Position numbers and translations under genes: made by a program. The notes under the pieces are model-generated. The model was not told where the DNA came from, did no database searches, and saw only the letters and a program-made list of their open reading frames with translations. Shown here piece by piece: positions 17,607 to 26,132 of a stretch of 64,000 bases of DNA. Within the stretch, counting starts at the first letter, position 1; each line of letters starts with the position of its first letter. The DNA is from JAUWVG01 sp964633715. GTDB lineage: Bacteria; Acidobacteriota; Aminicenantia; Aminicenantales; Aminicenantaceae. Location: positions 6,452-70,451 of the forward strand of contig CAZWHQ010000021.1 in NCBI GenBank assembly GCA_964633715.1, read 5' to 3'.

Positions 17607-19520
17607 TTATGCTTTTGCTGATGCTGGCTTGGCGGTTCGTTTTTCTCCTTTGGAAGTTTTCCTGGTCTTTTTTTGTGGTTCTTTTCGTTTTTGAGCAGCG
17701 GCGCTGTTTTTCGGCAGTTTTTTCCCTTCGATGAGGGTTTTGATCTCCCTGGAATCCAGGATCTCTCTTTCCAGAAGTGCTTCGGCTATTTTTATCAACT
17801 TGGTTTTATTATTTTTTAAGATCTCTTCGGCCCTGTTGTAATTTCGGCCGATGATGTTTTTAACCTCTTCATCGATGTGCTCGGCTGTTTTCTCGCTGAA
17901 ATTTTTATGCATAGCAAGATCTTTTCCAAGGAAGACCAGATCATCTCGTTCGCCGAAGGTGAGCGGGCCGAGTGCGGACATTCCGTACTGACAGACCATT
18001 TTCCGGGCGATATCGGTGGCCCTTTCAAAGTCACTGGCCGCACCGGTTGTTGTCTTTTCGAGGAAAAGAATTTCGGCTACACGTCCGGCAAGCAGTACGG
18101 ACAGTTGGGCTTCCAGGTATTTCTTGGAATGAGTGTACCGGTCATCGATAGGGAGCTGCTGTGTAAGTCCAAGAGCCAGGCCCCGGGGAATGATGGTGAC
18201 CTTATGGATGGGATCGGCTTCAGGAATAAGAGATGCGGTGAGCGCATGTCCCGCTTCGTGGAAGGCCGTGCTTTTTTTCTCTTCGTCGCTGATGATCATG
18301 CTTTTTCTTTCCACGCCCATCAGAACCTTATCCTTGGACGATTCAAAATCCAGCATGGAAACGGTGTCTTGCCCGTGGCGGGCTGCCAGGAGAGCCGCTT
18401 CGTTAACCAGGTTGGCTAAATCGGCGCCGGAAAAGCCTGGAGTGGACCGGGCTATAACTCCAAGATTGACGTTTTTAGCCAGAGGGATTTTTCGGACATG
18501 AACTCTCATAATTTCTTCACGCCCTTTAAGATCAGGCATATTGACAACGATCCTGCGGTCGAAGCGGCCGGGCCGCAGAAGGGCGCTGTCCAGAATATCA
18601 GGCCTATTGGTAGCGGCAATAAGTATAATTCCCTCATTGGAATCAAAACCATCCATTTCGACGAGGAGTTGATTAAGTGTTTGTTCTCTTTCGTCATGGC
18701 CCCCACCTAAACCGGCTCCTCTCTGTCTGCCAACAGCGTCGATTTCATCGATGAAAATCAGGCATGGGGCATGTTTTTTCCCCTGATCGAACAAATCTCG
18801 AACACGGGATGCTCCGACCCCGACAAACATCTCTACAAAATCGGAACCGCTGATGGAAAAAAATGGGACATCGGCTTCCCCAGCGACGGCTCGGGCGAGA
18901 AGTGTCTTTCCTGTTCCAGGAGCGCCAATAAGGATAACACCCTTAGGGATACGGCCTCCGAGTTTTTGAAATCTCTGAGGGTCCTTTAGAAATTCGATGA
19001 TTTCCTGGAGTTCTTCCTTGGCTTCCTTGACTCCCGCGACGTCCTTGAATGTGGCTTTTTTCTGTACGGCTGAAAATAATTTTGCCCGGCTTTTACCGAA
19101 AGAAAGGGCTTTGTTGCCTCCAGACTGCATCTGTCTCATAAAAAAGACCCAAAAGAGGATAAGGATAAGAATCGGGAACCAGGTGAAAAGATAGGAGTAC
19201 CAAGGGTTGCGGGATGTGTCATTGACTTTGATATTCACCTTGTTTTCTCGAAGTGTCGTAACAAGTCCGTCGAATTTTTCTGTCGAAACGGTTTTAAATT
19301 CCGATCCGTCCGCGTAGTTACCGGTAATTTGGTTTCCTGTAATCTCCACATCAGTGACAAGTCCGTCTTCGACTTCGTTGAGGAAATTACTGAAATCTAC
19401 GTCCTTTTTAAGGGCGTTAGGTGATTGAAGAAGGCTCCAGAGGATGATGATAATGATTCCGGCTGCGATCCAAAAAAGTATGTTTCTGTATGAGGTGAGT
19501 TGTTTTTTTTGTTTGGACAT
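17607..19520 (-). CDS. ftsH: ATP-dependent zinc metalloprotease FtsH
   Basis: Membrane-bound AAA+ protease that removes misfolded membrane proteins and selected regulators. Two membrane helices flank a small extracytoplasmic domain (residues about 12-30 and 105-125). The AAA module has Walker A GAPGTGKTLLARA, Walker B IFIDEIDAVG and the second region of homology around ATNRPDILDSALLRPGRFDR. The M41 zinc site is FHEAGHAL with a downstream Asp. Length 637 residues; the last 35 are lysine-rich. It heads the - strand operon, and a good promoter precedes it at 19544-19572. Confidence 0.98.
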   Translation of the reverse strand: MSKQKKQLTSYRNILFWIAAGIIIIILWSLLQSPNALKKDVDFSNFLNEVEDGLVTDVEITGNQITGNYADGSEFKTVSTEKFDGLVTTLRENKVNIKVNDTSRNPWYSYLFTWFPILILILFWVFFMRQMQSGGNKALSFGKSRAKLFSAVQKKATFKDVAGVKEAKEELQEIIEFLKDPQRFQKLGGRIPKGVILIGAPGTGKTLLARAVAGEADVPFFSISGSDFVEMFVGVGASRVRDLFDQGKKHAPCLIFIDEIDAVGRQRGAGLGGGHDEREQTLNQLLVEMDGFDSNEGIILIAATNRPDILDSALLRPGRFDRRIVVNMPDLKGREEIMRVHVRKIPLAKNVNLGVIARSTPGFSGADLANLVNEAALLAARHGQDTVSMLDFESSKDKVLMGVERKSMIISDEEKKSTAFHEAGHALTASLIPEADPIHKVTIIPRGLALGLTQQLPIDDRYTHSKKYLEAQLSVLLAGRVAEILFLEKTTTGAASDFERATDIARKMVCQYGMSALGPLTFGERDDLVFLGKDLAMHKNFSEKTAEHIDEEVKNIIGRNYNRAEEILKNNKTKLIKIAEALLEREILDSREIKTLIEGKKLPKNSAAAQKRKEPQKKTRKTSKGEKRTAKPASAKA

Positions 19521-19543
19521 TATAAGTTCCTTTTTAAGATTTC

Positions 19544-19572
19544 ATTCTAGCATGTTTTGCCTGAATTGTTAA
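19544..19572 (-). promoter_or_regulatory. sigma-70 type promoter for the ftsH operon
   Basis: Read on the - strand: TTAACA (19572-19567), a 17-base spacer, then TAGAAT (19549-19544), preceded by TG as in an extended -10. The ftsH start codon is at 19520, with AAGGAA in front of it. Confidence 0.65.
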
Positions 19573-19677
19573 TAAAACATTTCGGATTTGTCGGGATTAA
19601 AAGGGAAAATGAGAACCTTTATGGCCTTTTTATCTTCCAATAGGAGTACGAATGGGCGTCACATTTATTCAATTGAC

Positions 19678-19706
19678 TTGACTGAAAATAGGAGATTTAG
19701 TAAGAT
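19678..19706 (+). promoter_or_regulatory. sigma-70 type promoter for tRNA-Ala
   Basis: TTGACT (19678-19683) and TAAGAT (19701-19706) with an exact 17-base spacer. The predicted transcription start near 19712 lies about 9 bases before the mature tRNA 5' end. A second TTGACT 5 bases upstream gives a 22-base spacer and is less likely. Confidence 0.7.
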
Positions 19707-19720
19707 AAATTCACTCAGGT

Positions 19721-19796
19721 GGGGCTGTAGCTCAGCTGGGAGAGTGCTTGACTGGCAGTCAAGAGGTCGTGGGTTCGATCCCCATCAGCTCCACCA
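19721..19796 (+). tRNA. tRNA-Ala (anticodon GGC)
   Basis: A 76-base gene with an encoded CCA end. The acceptor stem GGGGCTG pairs with CAGCTCC and includes the G3-U70 pair that alanyl-tRNA synthetase recognises. The D-arm, a 5-pair anticodon stem (CTTGA/TCAAG) with loop CTGGCAG, and the T-arm GTGGG/CCCAT with TTCGATC are all in place. Anticodon GGC reads GCC and GCU. Confidence 0.97.
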
Positions 19797-20135
19797 TTAT
19801 AATCCCCCATATAAGCCTTTAGAAACAATAAGTTGCAAGGATTTTTTCAAAATCCCCGTTTACTCAATTTTCATCAATTTTGAGCAATTTTGAGTGGTCC
19901 GAATTTAGTCAAAACGAGATAACCATCAAGAGATCCTGTTGGACACTTCAAGGAGCCATTTCCAGACTGGCCTCCCTGGAGTTGACAATGCGAAGGAGGG
20001 GCGTGCAGCATTGAAGGAATAAGCATCGGGGGGTATGGGGAATTCGGTATCTGAGGGGGGGATCAATCGCTTGCTTTTTAAAAATCCTTAGGTTAGTTTA
20101 AATTCTTGTTATTACGATGTGAAAGGAGGTTATTC
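19797..20135. other. non-coding stretch downstream of tRNA-Ala
   Basis: 339 bases without a convincing gene. It holds a 7-pair hairpin at 19839-19855 (GGATTTT/AAAATCC), three tandem copies of a decamer at 19865-19894, and from about 19900 a GC-richer segment with no open frame. The sequence just 3' of a tRNA is a frequent integration site, so the segment may be the scar of a lost element, but no integrase or repeated tRNA end is seen. The last 25 bases hold the ribosome-binding site of the C69 peptidase gene. Confidence 0.5.
19865..19894 (+). repeat. three tandem decamers
   Basis: Three consecutive 10-base units, CAATTTTCAT, CAATTTTGAG and CAATTTTGAG, phased with the DNA helix. They lie 68 bases after the tRNA-Ala gene. 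They could be binding sites for a recombinase or regulator, or chance A/T-rich sequence. Confidence 0.6.
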
Positions 20136-21779
20136 ATGAAAAATCTTAAAATAATGGGAATGACTTTTTTTATTTTGATGTACTTGGCCGGTTTTCTAGG
20201 GGCACAGGATGACTGTTCGAGTTTTCTAGTGACAAAAGGAGCCTCGATAGACGGTTCGGTGATGATCACTTACACTTGCGACGGAGAATTTCTGCCTCAT
20301 CTGGAATACATCCCTGCCCAGGACCACAAAGCCGATGAAAGGATCGAGATTTTAGGCCGAAACGGCCAAGTTCGAGGAAAGATCAAAGAGGTTGCCCACA
20401 CTTTTGCCGTCGTCGGATTGATGAATGAGCATCAGGTGGCCATCGGAGAAACGACATTCGGAGGCCGCCGCGAACTGCGGAATCCAGAGGGATTGCTCGA
20501 TTATTTTTTTTTGATGGAACTCACTCTGCAGAGGGTCAAGACGGCCAGGGAAGCCGTCAAAACTATGGCCGCGCTGGTCGATGAGTACGGCTACGGGAGC
20601 TCCGGAGAATCCTTTTCTATTGCAGACACACAGGAAGCCTGGATAATGGAAATGATCGGTCCCGGCCCCGGAGGGAAGGGAGCTCATTGGGTCGCTCTCC
20701 GTATTCCTGACGGATACATTTGCGCCCATGCAAACATGTCGAGAATAGGGACGTTTCCTCTGGATGATTCTGAGAACTGCCTTTATTCCAAAGACGTCAT
20801 CTCTTTTGCCGAACAGAAAGGTTATTATGATTCAAAATCCGGTAAACCTTTCAGCTTCCGCTATGCCTATGATCCGCCGCAGCCGTCCTCCCTCCGCACC
20901 TGCGCCGCCCGGGTCTGGAGTATGTTCCGACGCAGTGCCCCGTCTAAAAATCTGAGCCCCGATTTCCAGAGGGGAATTCAAGGAACAGAGCCTTATCCGC
21001 TGTGGATCAAGCCCGATAAAAAGCTCTCTTTTTCCGATGCACAAAACATCATGCGTGACCACTATGAGGGAACGGATTTCGACATGACCAAAGGTATCGA
21101 TGCCGGCCCCTTTGGATGTCCCGTGCGCTTTCGTGATCTCACCTGGGAAGTAGACAATGTCACATACAGTTGGGAACGTCCGATTTCGACTCAACAGACC
21201 GCCTTTTCCTTCATTTCCCAATCACGTGAATGGCTTCCGGATTCTATTGGCGGCGTCTACTGGTATGGATGGGACGATACATACACCACATGTTATGTGC
21301 CCCTTTACTGCTGTATACAGGGCATTCCAGAATCTTTCACAAAGGGGAACATTCAAAAGTTTTCCTGGGATTCTGCTTGGTGGGTTTTCAATTTTGTAGC
21401 CAATTTTGCCAATCTGAGGTATAGCGATATGGTCAAAGATATCCAGAGCGTGCAAAAGGCACTCGAAGGCCAGATGATTTCTCTTCAGCCCGTTATCGAA
21501 AAAACGGCTTTGGAGTTGAATCAGGCGGATCCTGAACTCCTTGTCGAGTATTTGACGAACTACTCTGTCATGCAGGGTGAGAATGTGGTTAAACGCTGGA
21601 TTGAACTCGGTGAGTTCCTGATCACCAAGTACAACGATGGCTACGTCAAAGATGAAAACGGCCGGGCCCGGGGAAGAGGGTATCCCTCACAATGGCTGGA
21701 GACGGTCCTTAAATCAAATCCCCAACAGTTCAAACTGCCAATTTGGGACAAAGATAATAAGGACGGCCGACTGCCCTAG
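20136..21779 (+). CDS. exported C69-family dipeptidase (N-terminal cysteine hydrolase)
   Basis: About 547 residues. A signal peptide ends near GFLGAQDD, directly before the cysteine in CSSFLVTKGAS, which in C69 enzymes becomes the N-terminal nucleophile after processing. MITYTCD and the FAVVGLMNEHQVAIGETTFGG region match the dipeptidase A/acid-ceramidase-like fold, with the SGESFSIADTQEAWIMEM block. The frame is open 30 bases upstream, but AAAGGAGG sits at the right distance from ATG 20136. It likely degrades dipeptides outside the cytoplasm, matching the M14, S8 and S46 enzymes nearby. No operon partner. Confidence 0.9.
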   Translation: MKNLKIMGMTFFILMYLAGFLGAQDDCSSFLVTKGASIDGSVMITYTCDGEFLPHLEYIPAQDHKADERIEILGRNGQVRGKIKEVAHTFAVVGLMNEHQVAIGETTFGGRRELRNPEGLLDYFFLMELTLQRVKTAREAVKTMAALVDEYGYGSSGESFSIADTQEAWIMEMIGPGPGGKGAHWVALRIPDGYICAHANMSRIGTFPLDDSENCLYSKDVISFAEQKGYYDSKSGKPFSFRYAYDPPQPSSLRTCAARVWSMFRRSAPSKNLSPDFQRGIQGTEPYPLWIKPDKKLSFSDAQNIMRDHYEGTDFDMTKGIDAGPFGCPVRFRDLTWEVDNVTYSWERPISTQQTAFSFISQSREWLPDSIGGVYWYGWDDTYTTCYVPLYCCIQGIPESFTKGNIQKFSWDSAWWVFNFVANFANLRYSDMVKDIQSVQKALEGQMISLQPVIEKTALELNQADPELLVEYLTNYSVMQGENVVKRWIELGEFLITKYNDGYVKDENGRARGRGYPSQWLETVLKSNPQQFKLPIWDKDNKDGRLP

Positions 21780-21972
21780 CGGATTTCAAATCATCAGCCT
21801 ATTGTCTCTGCCGCCGCATCGACAGGAATCTAGTCCAGGGACTTTAATGCCTTGACAACTACAAACGATCCTTCTCCGTCGATCTATCCATGCTTACTTT
21901 AGTTTTGTTTTAGGCTAAACTAAACTTATCATCAATTGTAATTTTATTGAAATTCTGGAGGAGGGATAGATT

Positions 21973-22062
21973 ATGGAATTGCTTTATATTGCAGGTATAC
22001 TCATGATGGCGGCCATAGCATTAAAGATCGGATTTGTTGTTTATAAAAATCTTGATTTATAA
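21973..22062 (+). CDS. 29-residue single-helix membrane peptide
   Basis: An open frame with a very strong Shine-Dalgarno sequence (GGAGGAGG at 21957-21964, 8 bases before ATG). The product begins MELLYIAGILMMAAIA and continues LKIGFVVYKNLDL. Most of it is one hydrophobic helix with a single lysine inside and a polar C-terminus. Small hydrophobic proteins of this size often serve as accessory subunits of membrane complexes, but no partner complex is adjacent, and I do not recognise the sequence. It stands alone between the C69 peptidase gene and the convergent tex gene. Confidence 0.6.
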   Translation: MELLYIAGILMMAAIALKIGFVVYKNLDL

Positions 22063-22070
22063 TTCCCTAA

Positions 22071-24221
22071 TTATGAGTTATGACGCATGGAGAGGGCGAT
22101 GCGTTTGAGATCCAAATCGACGGACAAAACTTTAACTTTAACGATTTGCCCGACTTTGGCTTCTTCATTGGGATCGCGGACAAATCGATCGGCCATCTCA
22201 GAGATGTGGACCAGTCCATCCTGGTGGACGCCGATATCCACAAACGCCCCAAAATTGGTGACATTGGTCACAACTCCTTCCAAGACCATTCCAGACTCAA
22301 GATCGCCAATATCCTGAATCTCCTCGGAAAATGAGGCATACTGGAAAGATTGTCTCGGGTCGCGGCCCGGCTTTTCCAGCTCGCACAGAATGTCCTCGAT
22401 AGTTGGCAGTCCCACATCATTTGAGATGAAGAGATTTTTATCGATGGCTTGAACTAGGGAGACATTTCCTATGAGTTTTTCCAAAGTTGTATTTAAAGCT
22501 TTGGCCATGTTTTCCACAAGAGAATAGCGTTCAGGATGGACGGCCGAGTTGTCGAGAGGATTGTTCCCTGTTGGGATGCGGAGAAAACCAGCCGACTGCT
22601 CATATGTCTTACTGCCTATTCCGATCACTTTTTTTAGATCTTTCCGGGATTCAAAAGAACCGATGCTGTTCCTGTGATTGACGATGTTCCTGGCTAATGT
22701 ACGGTTGAGACCCGAGACATACTTGAGAAGTTCTTCTGATGCTAGATTCAGATCCACACCAACCATGTTCACACAGCTTTCGACCACTTCATCCAGCGAA
22801 ATTTTAAGCTTCTTTTGATCGACGTCATGCTGGTATTGTCCCACACCGATGGATTTAGGATCGATTTTAACCAGCTCGGAAAGGGGATCTTGCAGCCTGC
22901 GTCCTATGGAAATAGCTCCACGTACGGTCACATCCAAATCTGGAAATTCTTGGATGGCAATCTTGGAAGCGCTGTAGACACTCGCTCCGGATTCACTGAC
23001 AATGAGGCATATGGGACGGGATTCTGATGGGTATTCTTTCAGAATTTCCCGAATGAAGGTTTCTGTTTCACGGCTGGCTGTGCCGTTGCCGATGGCGATA
23101 AGGGCGACATGATGCCGGGTGAGCATCTCCAGGACGATCCGTTTGGCCTTGTCCTTTTCTTTTTGAGGTTTATGGGGAAAGATTGCTTCGTATTCAAGGA
23201 ATTTTCCTGTTTTGTCAAGGGCTGCAAGTTTACATCCTGTCCTGAATCCAGGATCAATCCCCAGCACGGATTTATGTCCGGCCGGTGGAGCCAGGATGAG
23301 TTCTCTTAAATTTTCTCCAAACACCCTGATGGCCTCTTCATCGGCTCGAATCTTTGTGTCTTTTCGCACCTCAGTTTCAGTCGAAGGCAGGAGAAGCCGC
23401 GTGCAGCTGTCGGCGGCTGTTTGTTTCAGGAGTTTTGCCGCTGCGCTCCGGGGATATTTGACAAGATGGGTTTCGAGATAGGTGAGGACTTTTTCTTCAG
23501 GAATCTCTAGACTAAGCTGAAGAACGTTCTCCTTTTCTCCACGAAACAGCCCGAGAATTCTGTGTGAAGGGATGGTTTTTGCTAGTTCGCGGTAGTCGTA
23601 ATACATCTGGAATTTAGTTTTGGAATCCCTGAATTTCTTCCGGACTTTAGAAGAAAACGCTCCTTTATTTATTGCCAGCTCGCGAAGCCATCTCCGGATG
23701 TCAGAATCATTTGCCAGGTCTTCAGCAAGAATGTCACAAGCGCCCAAAATTATTTTTTCTGTGCTATCGAATCCTTTTTCCTCATTGATGTATGAGCTGG
23801 CAAAAAGCTCGATGTCGGCCGCCGTATCTGATAGATTGAGCAGCCACAACGCGAGTGGTTCCAGCCCTGCATCACGCGCTTTGCTGGCACGGGTAGCACG
23901 TTTGGGCTTGTAGGGAAGATACAAATCTTCCAGTTCTGTCTTATTCGTGACTTTGTTGATTTTTATTTCCAGTTCAGCCGTGAGTTTTCCCTGTGCCTTG
24001 ATAGTGTCGAGGATGGTCTCCCGGCGGCCTTCCAGGTCCCTGAAATAAGCTGCACGGTGGAAGATGTTCCGGATTTGAGTCTCATCCAGATTTCCTGTAT
24101 GTTCTTTCCTGTACCGGGCTATAAAGGGAACGGTTGCTCCTTCATCCAGGAGTTTGACCGTGTTTGTGATTTGTTCAATACTCAGCGCGCTTTCTTTTGA
24201 CAGCAAATTCAGCATATCCAT
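22071..24221 (-). CDS. tex: Tex-family RNA-binding protein with S1 domain
   Basis: Cytoplasmic protein of about 716 residues related to the transcription accessory factor Tex/Spt6. It shows an N-terminal helical region, a YqgF/RNase H-like domain (LGIDPGFRTGCKLAALD), a helix-hairpin-helix region (RTLARNIVNHRNSIGSF) and a C-terminal S1 domain (GMVLEGVVTNVTNFGAFVDI). The frame continues 57 bases upstream to a TTG, but that part overlaps a good promoter, and AAGGAAAAGGAT precedes ATG 24221, so the shorter start is preferred. Monocistronic. Confidence 0.95.
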   Translation of the reverse strand: MDMLNLLSKESALSIEQITNTVKLLDEGATVPFIARYRKEHTGNLDETQIRNIFHRAAYFRDLEGRRETILDTIKAQGKLTAELEIKINKVTNKTELEDLYLPYKPKRATRASKARDAGLEPLALWLLNLSDTAADIELFASSYINEEKGFDSTEKIILGACDILAEDLANDSDIRRWLRELAINKGAFSSKVRKKFRDSKTKFQMYYDYRELAKTIPSHRILGLFRGEKENVLQLSLEIPEEKVLTYLETHLVKYPRSAAAKLLKQTAADSCTRLLLPSTETEVRKDTKIRADEEAIRVFGENLRELILAPPAGHKSVLGIDPGFRTGCKLAALDKTGKFLEYEAIFPHKPQKEKDKAKRIVLEMLTRHHVALIAIGNGTASRETETFIREILKEYPSESRPICLIVSESGASVYSASKIAIQEFPDLDVTVRGAISIGRRLQDPLSELVKIDPKSIGVGQYQHDVDQKKLKISLDEVVESCVNMVGVDLNLASEELLKYVSGLNRTLARNIVNHRNSIGSFESRKDLKKVIGIGSKTYEQSAGFLRIPTGNNPLDNSAVHPERYSLVENMAKALNTTLEKLIGNVSLVQAIDKNLFISNDVGLPTIEDILCELEKPGRDPRQSFQYASFSEEIQDIGDLESGMVLEGVVTNVTNFGAFVDIGVHQDGLVHISEMADRFVRDPNEEAKVGQIVKVKVLSVDLDLKRIALSMRHNS

Positions 24222-24250
24222 GGGAATATCCTTTTCCTTAAGTATTCTGC

Positions 24251-24278
24251 AGTATACAGGAGCTGTCTTTTTTTTCAA
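24251..24278 (-). promoter_or_regulatory. sigma-70 type promoter for tex
   Basis: Read on the - strand: TTGAAA (24278-24273), a 16-base spacer, then TATACT (24256-24251). A transcript starting near 24244 would have a leader of about 23 bases with the ribosome-binding site in place, supporting the tex start at 24221. Confidence 0.65.
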
Positions 24279-24360
24279 TGGTCACGGTTCTAACCGATTA
24301 GAAATTATTTACACAAAAATTTTTTTTCTATAAGCTGATTATTTGCGGGAGAGAAATTTA

Positions 24361-26073
24361 ATGCTCAAATTGAAAAAAATAAAAAAATCGTTTCTGGTTT
24401 TTGGAGTTTTGGCCGTATTGATTGGAATTGTTCAGCTGACCTGCAAAAATCGATCCCTTGCCGATCTTGTTCTCCGCGGCGGGAAAGTAGTCACGGTTGA
24501 TGAAAATTTTTCCATACAGGAAGCCGTCGTGGTCAGAGATGATCGTATTATTTTTGTAGGGAGTCTAAAGAAAGCCGAATCTTTTATAGGGCCCGATACA
24601 GAGATACTGGATCTTGATGGGACCCTTGTCTTGCCCGGCCTCATTGATGCCCATGCACACCTCTACAGTCTGGGACAAGAGCTCACAAGATTGAATGTCA
24701 CCGGAACGAAGAGCTATGCGGAGATTATCGAAAAAGTTGCTGAAAAAGTGAAGACTGTCCAGCCTGGCGAATGGATAGTGGGGGGGCGTTGGGATCAGAA
24801 TGACTGGGAGGATAAGAATTTTCCAGTGCATGATCCGCTGAGTGCCGTATCTCCGGAAAATCCCGTTTATCTCAGGCGAGTCGACGGAAATTCTGCATTT
24901 GCCAACGCAAAGGCATTGGAACTTGCCGGAATCAGCAGAGAAACTCCCGATCCTTTTGGTGGAGTGATTCATCGGAAGAAAAACGGAGAACCATCAGGAG
25001 TTCTTATCAACAGGGCCATGAATCAAGTTGCAGATCAGATTCCTAAAGATACGGAAGAACAATATCGGGAAAGGATTCTCAAAGCGGTGAGAAGCTGTTT
25101 ATCTGTAGGATTAACAGGAGTTCATGAGGCTGGGATTTCGCCCAAAGAGATAACCTTCTATAAAAGCCTTATTGACGAAAATCTGCTCGGGCTGCGGGTA
25201 TATGCCATGCTGGGTGAACAGGAGAATCCTGTGTTGGAAGGAGATTTGGCAGCCTATTTTCGAGAAAATAGAATCGAGCAGTACGGGAACCATTTCCTGT
25301 CGGTCAGGAGTGTTAAGCTGTTCTTTGATGGAGCCCTCGGATCACGTGGAGCTGCTTTTTTTGAACCCTATTCGGATGATCCTGAAAATATCGGTTTGCT
25401 GCGGATAACGCCGGACTACATTTTCCGTGTTGCCAAAGCTGCTCTTGAAACGGATATGGGCGTTAATACCCACTGCATAGGTATTCGTGGCAATCGCTTG
25501 TGTTTAGATGCTTACGAGAGGGCGCTTAAAGAAAATCCCAAGGAGGATCACCGTTTCAGGATTGAACACGCACAGATTGTCCGGCCTCAGGATATTCGAA
25601 AATTTGTCGACCTCGGTGTTATCCCGGCTATGCAGCCCACACACTGCACATCCGACATGTATTTTGTGGAGGAGAGGATCGGTCCAAGTCGCGCGAAAGG
25701 GGCCTATGCCTGGCGTGATTTTCTGAATGCCGGCCTCCGTATTCCTTGCGGATCAGATTTTCCGGTAGAATCCGTCAATCCTTTGTACGGGATTTATGCA
25801 GCGGTCACGCGCCAGGATCCTTCAGGATGGCCGGAAGGAGGCTGGTTCCCAGATCAGGTCATGACCATTGAGGAAGCGATTCGAGGTTATACGATCTGGG
25901 CCGCCTACGGAGCCTTTAATGAAAACATTTTAGGCTCTATAGAAGTCGGAAAATTGGCTGATTTTACGGTTTTGGACAAAGATATTCTTGAGTTAGAGCC
26001 TAAAGAAATATTAGAAACAAAGGTCGTCTTCACCATTGTTAGCGGAAAGGTAGCATATAAAGATGCGTGTTGA
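24361..26073 (+). CDS. membrane-anchored or exported YtcJ-like amidohydrolase
   Basis: About 570 residues, amidohydrolase-3 family. An N-terminal hydrophobic segment (SFLVFGVLAVLIGIVQLTC) acts as a signal or anchor; the following cysteine gives only a poor lipobox. Metal ligands of the TIM-barrel are visible: DAHAHL, the His in NTHCIG, the His in RIEHAQI, and the Asp in CGSDFPVES. Known relatives hydrolyse amides or N-acyl amino acids with loose specificity. A TTG 18 bases upstream is in frame, but GGGAG precedes ATG 24361. The subtilisin gene follows after 59 bases on the same strand. Confidence 0.9.
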   Translation: MLKLKKIKKSFLVFGVLAVLIGIVQLTCKNRSLADLVLRGGKVVTVDENFSIQEAVVVRDDRIIFVGSLKKAESFIGPDTEILDLDGTLVLPGLIDAHAHLYSLGQELTRLNVTGTKSYAEIIEKVAEKVKTVQPGEWIVGGRWDQNDWEDKNFPVHDPLSAVSPENPVYLRRVDGNSAFANAKALELAGISRETPDPFGGVIHRKKNGEPSGVLINRAMNQVADQIPKDTEEQYRERILKAVRSCLSVGLTGVHEAGISPKEITFYKSLIDENLLGLRVYAMLGEQENPVLEGDLAAYFRENRIEQYGNHFLSVRSVKLFFDGALGSRGAAFFEPYSDDPENIGLLRITPDYIFRVAKAALETDMGVNTHCIGIRGNRLCLDAYERALKENPKEDHRFRIEHAQIVRPQDIRKFVDLGVIPAMQPTHCTSDMYFVEERIGPSRAKGAYAWRDFLNAGLRIPCGSDFPVESVNPLYGIYAAVTRQDPSGWPEGGWFPDQVMTIEEAIRGYTIWAAYGAFNENILGSIEVGKLADFTVLDKDILELEPKEILETKVVFTIVSGKVAYKDAC

Positions 26074-26132
26074 CTTATTGTGTCTCTGCCTCTAAAATTA
26101 AAGAAAACATAGAGTTTTAATAGGAAAAATCA

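Noticed and set aside
20050..20097. Second sigma-54 promoter before the C69 peptidase
   Set aside because: GG and TTGC are present but the spacing is 11 rather than 10 bases, and the -24 region lacks the consensus.
24222..24278. N-terminal extension of Tex starting at TTG 24278
   Set aside because: The segment contains the likely promoter and is not part of the Tex family; a good ribosome-binding site precedes ATG 24221.
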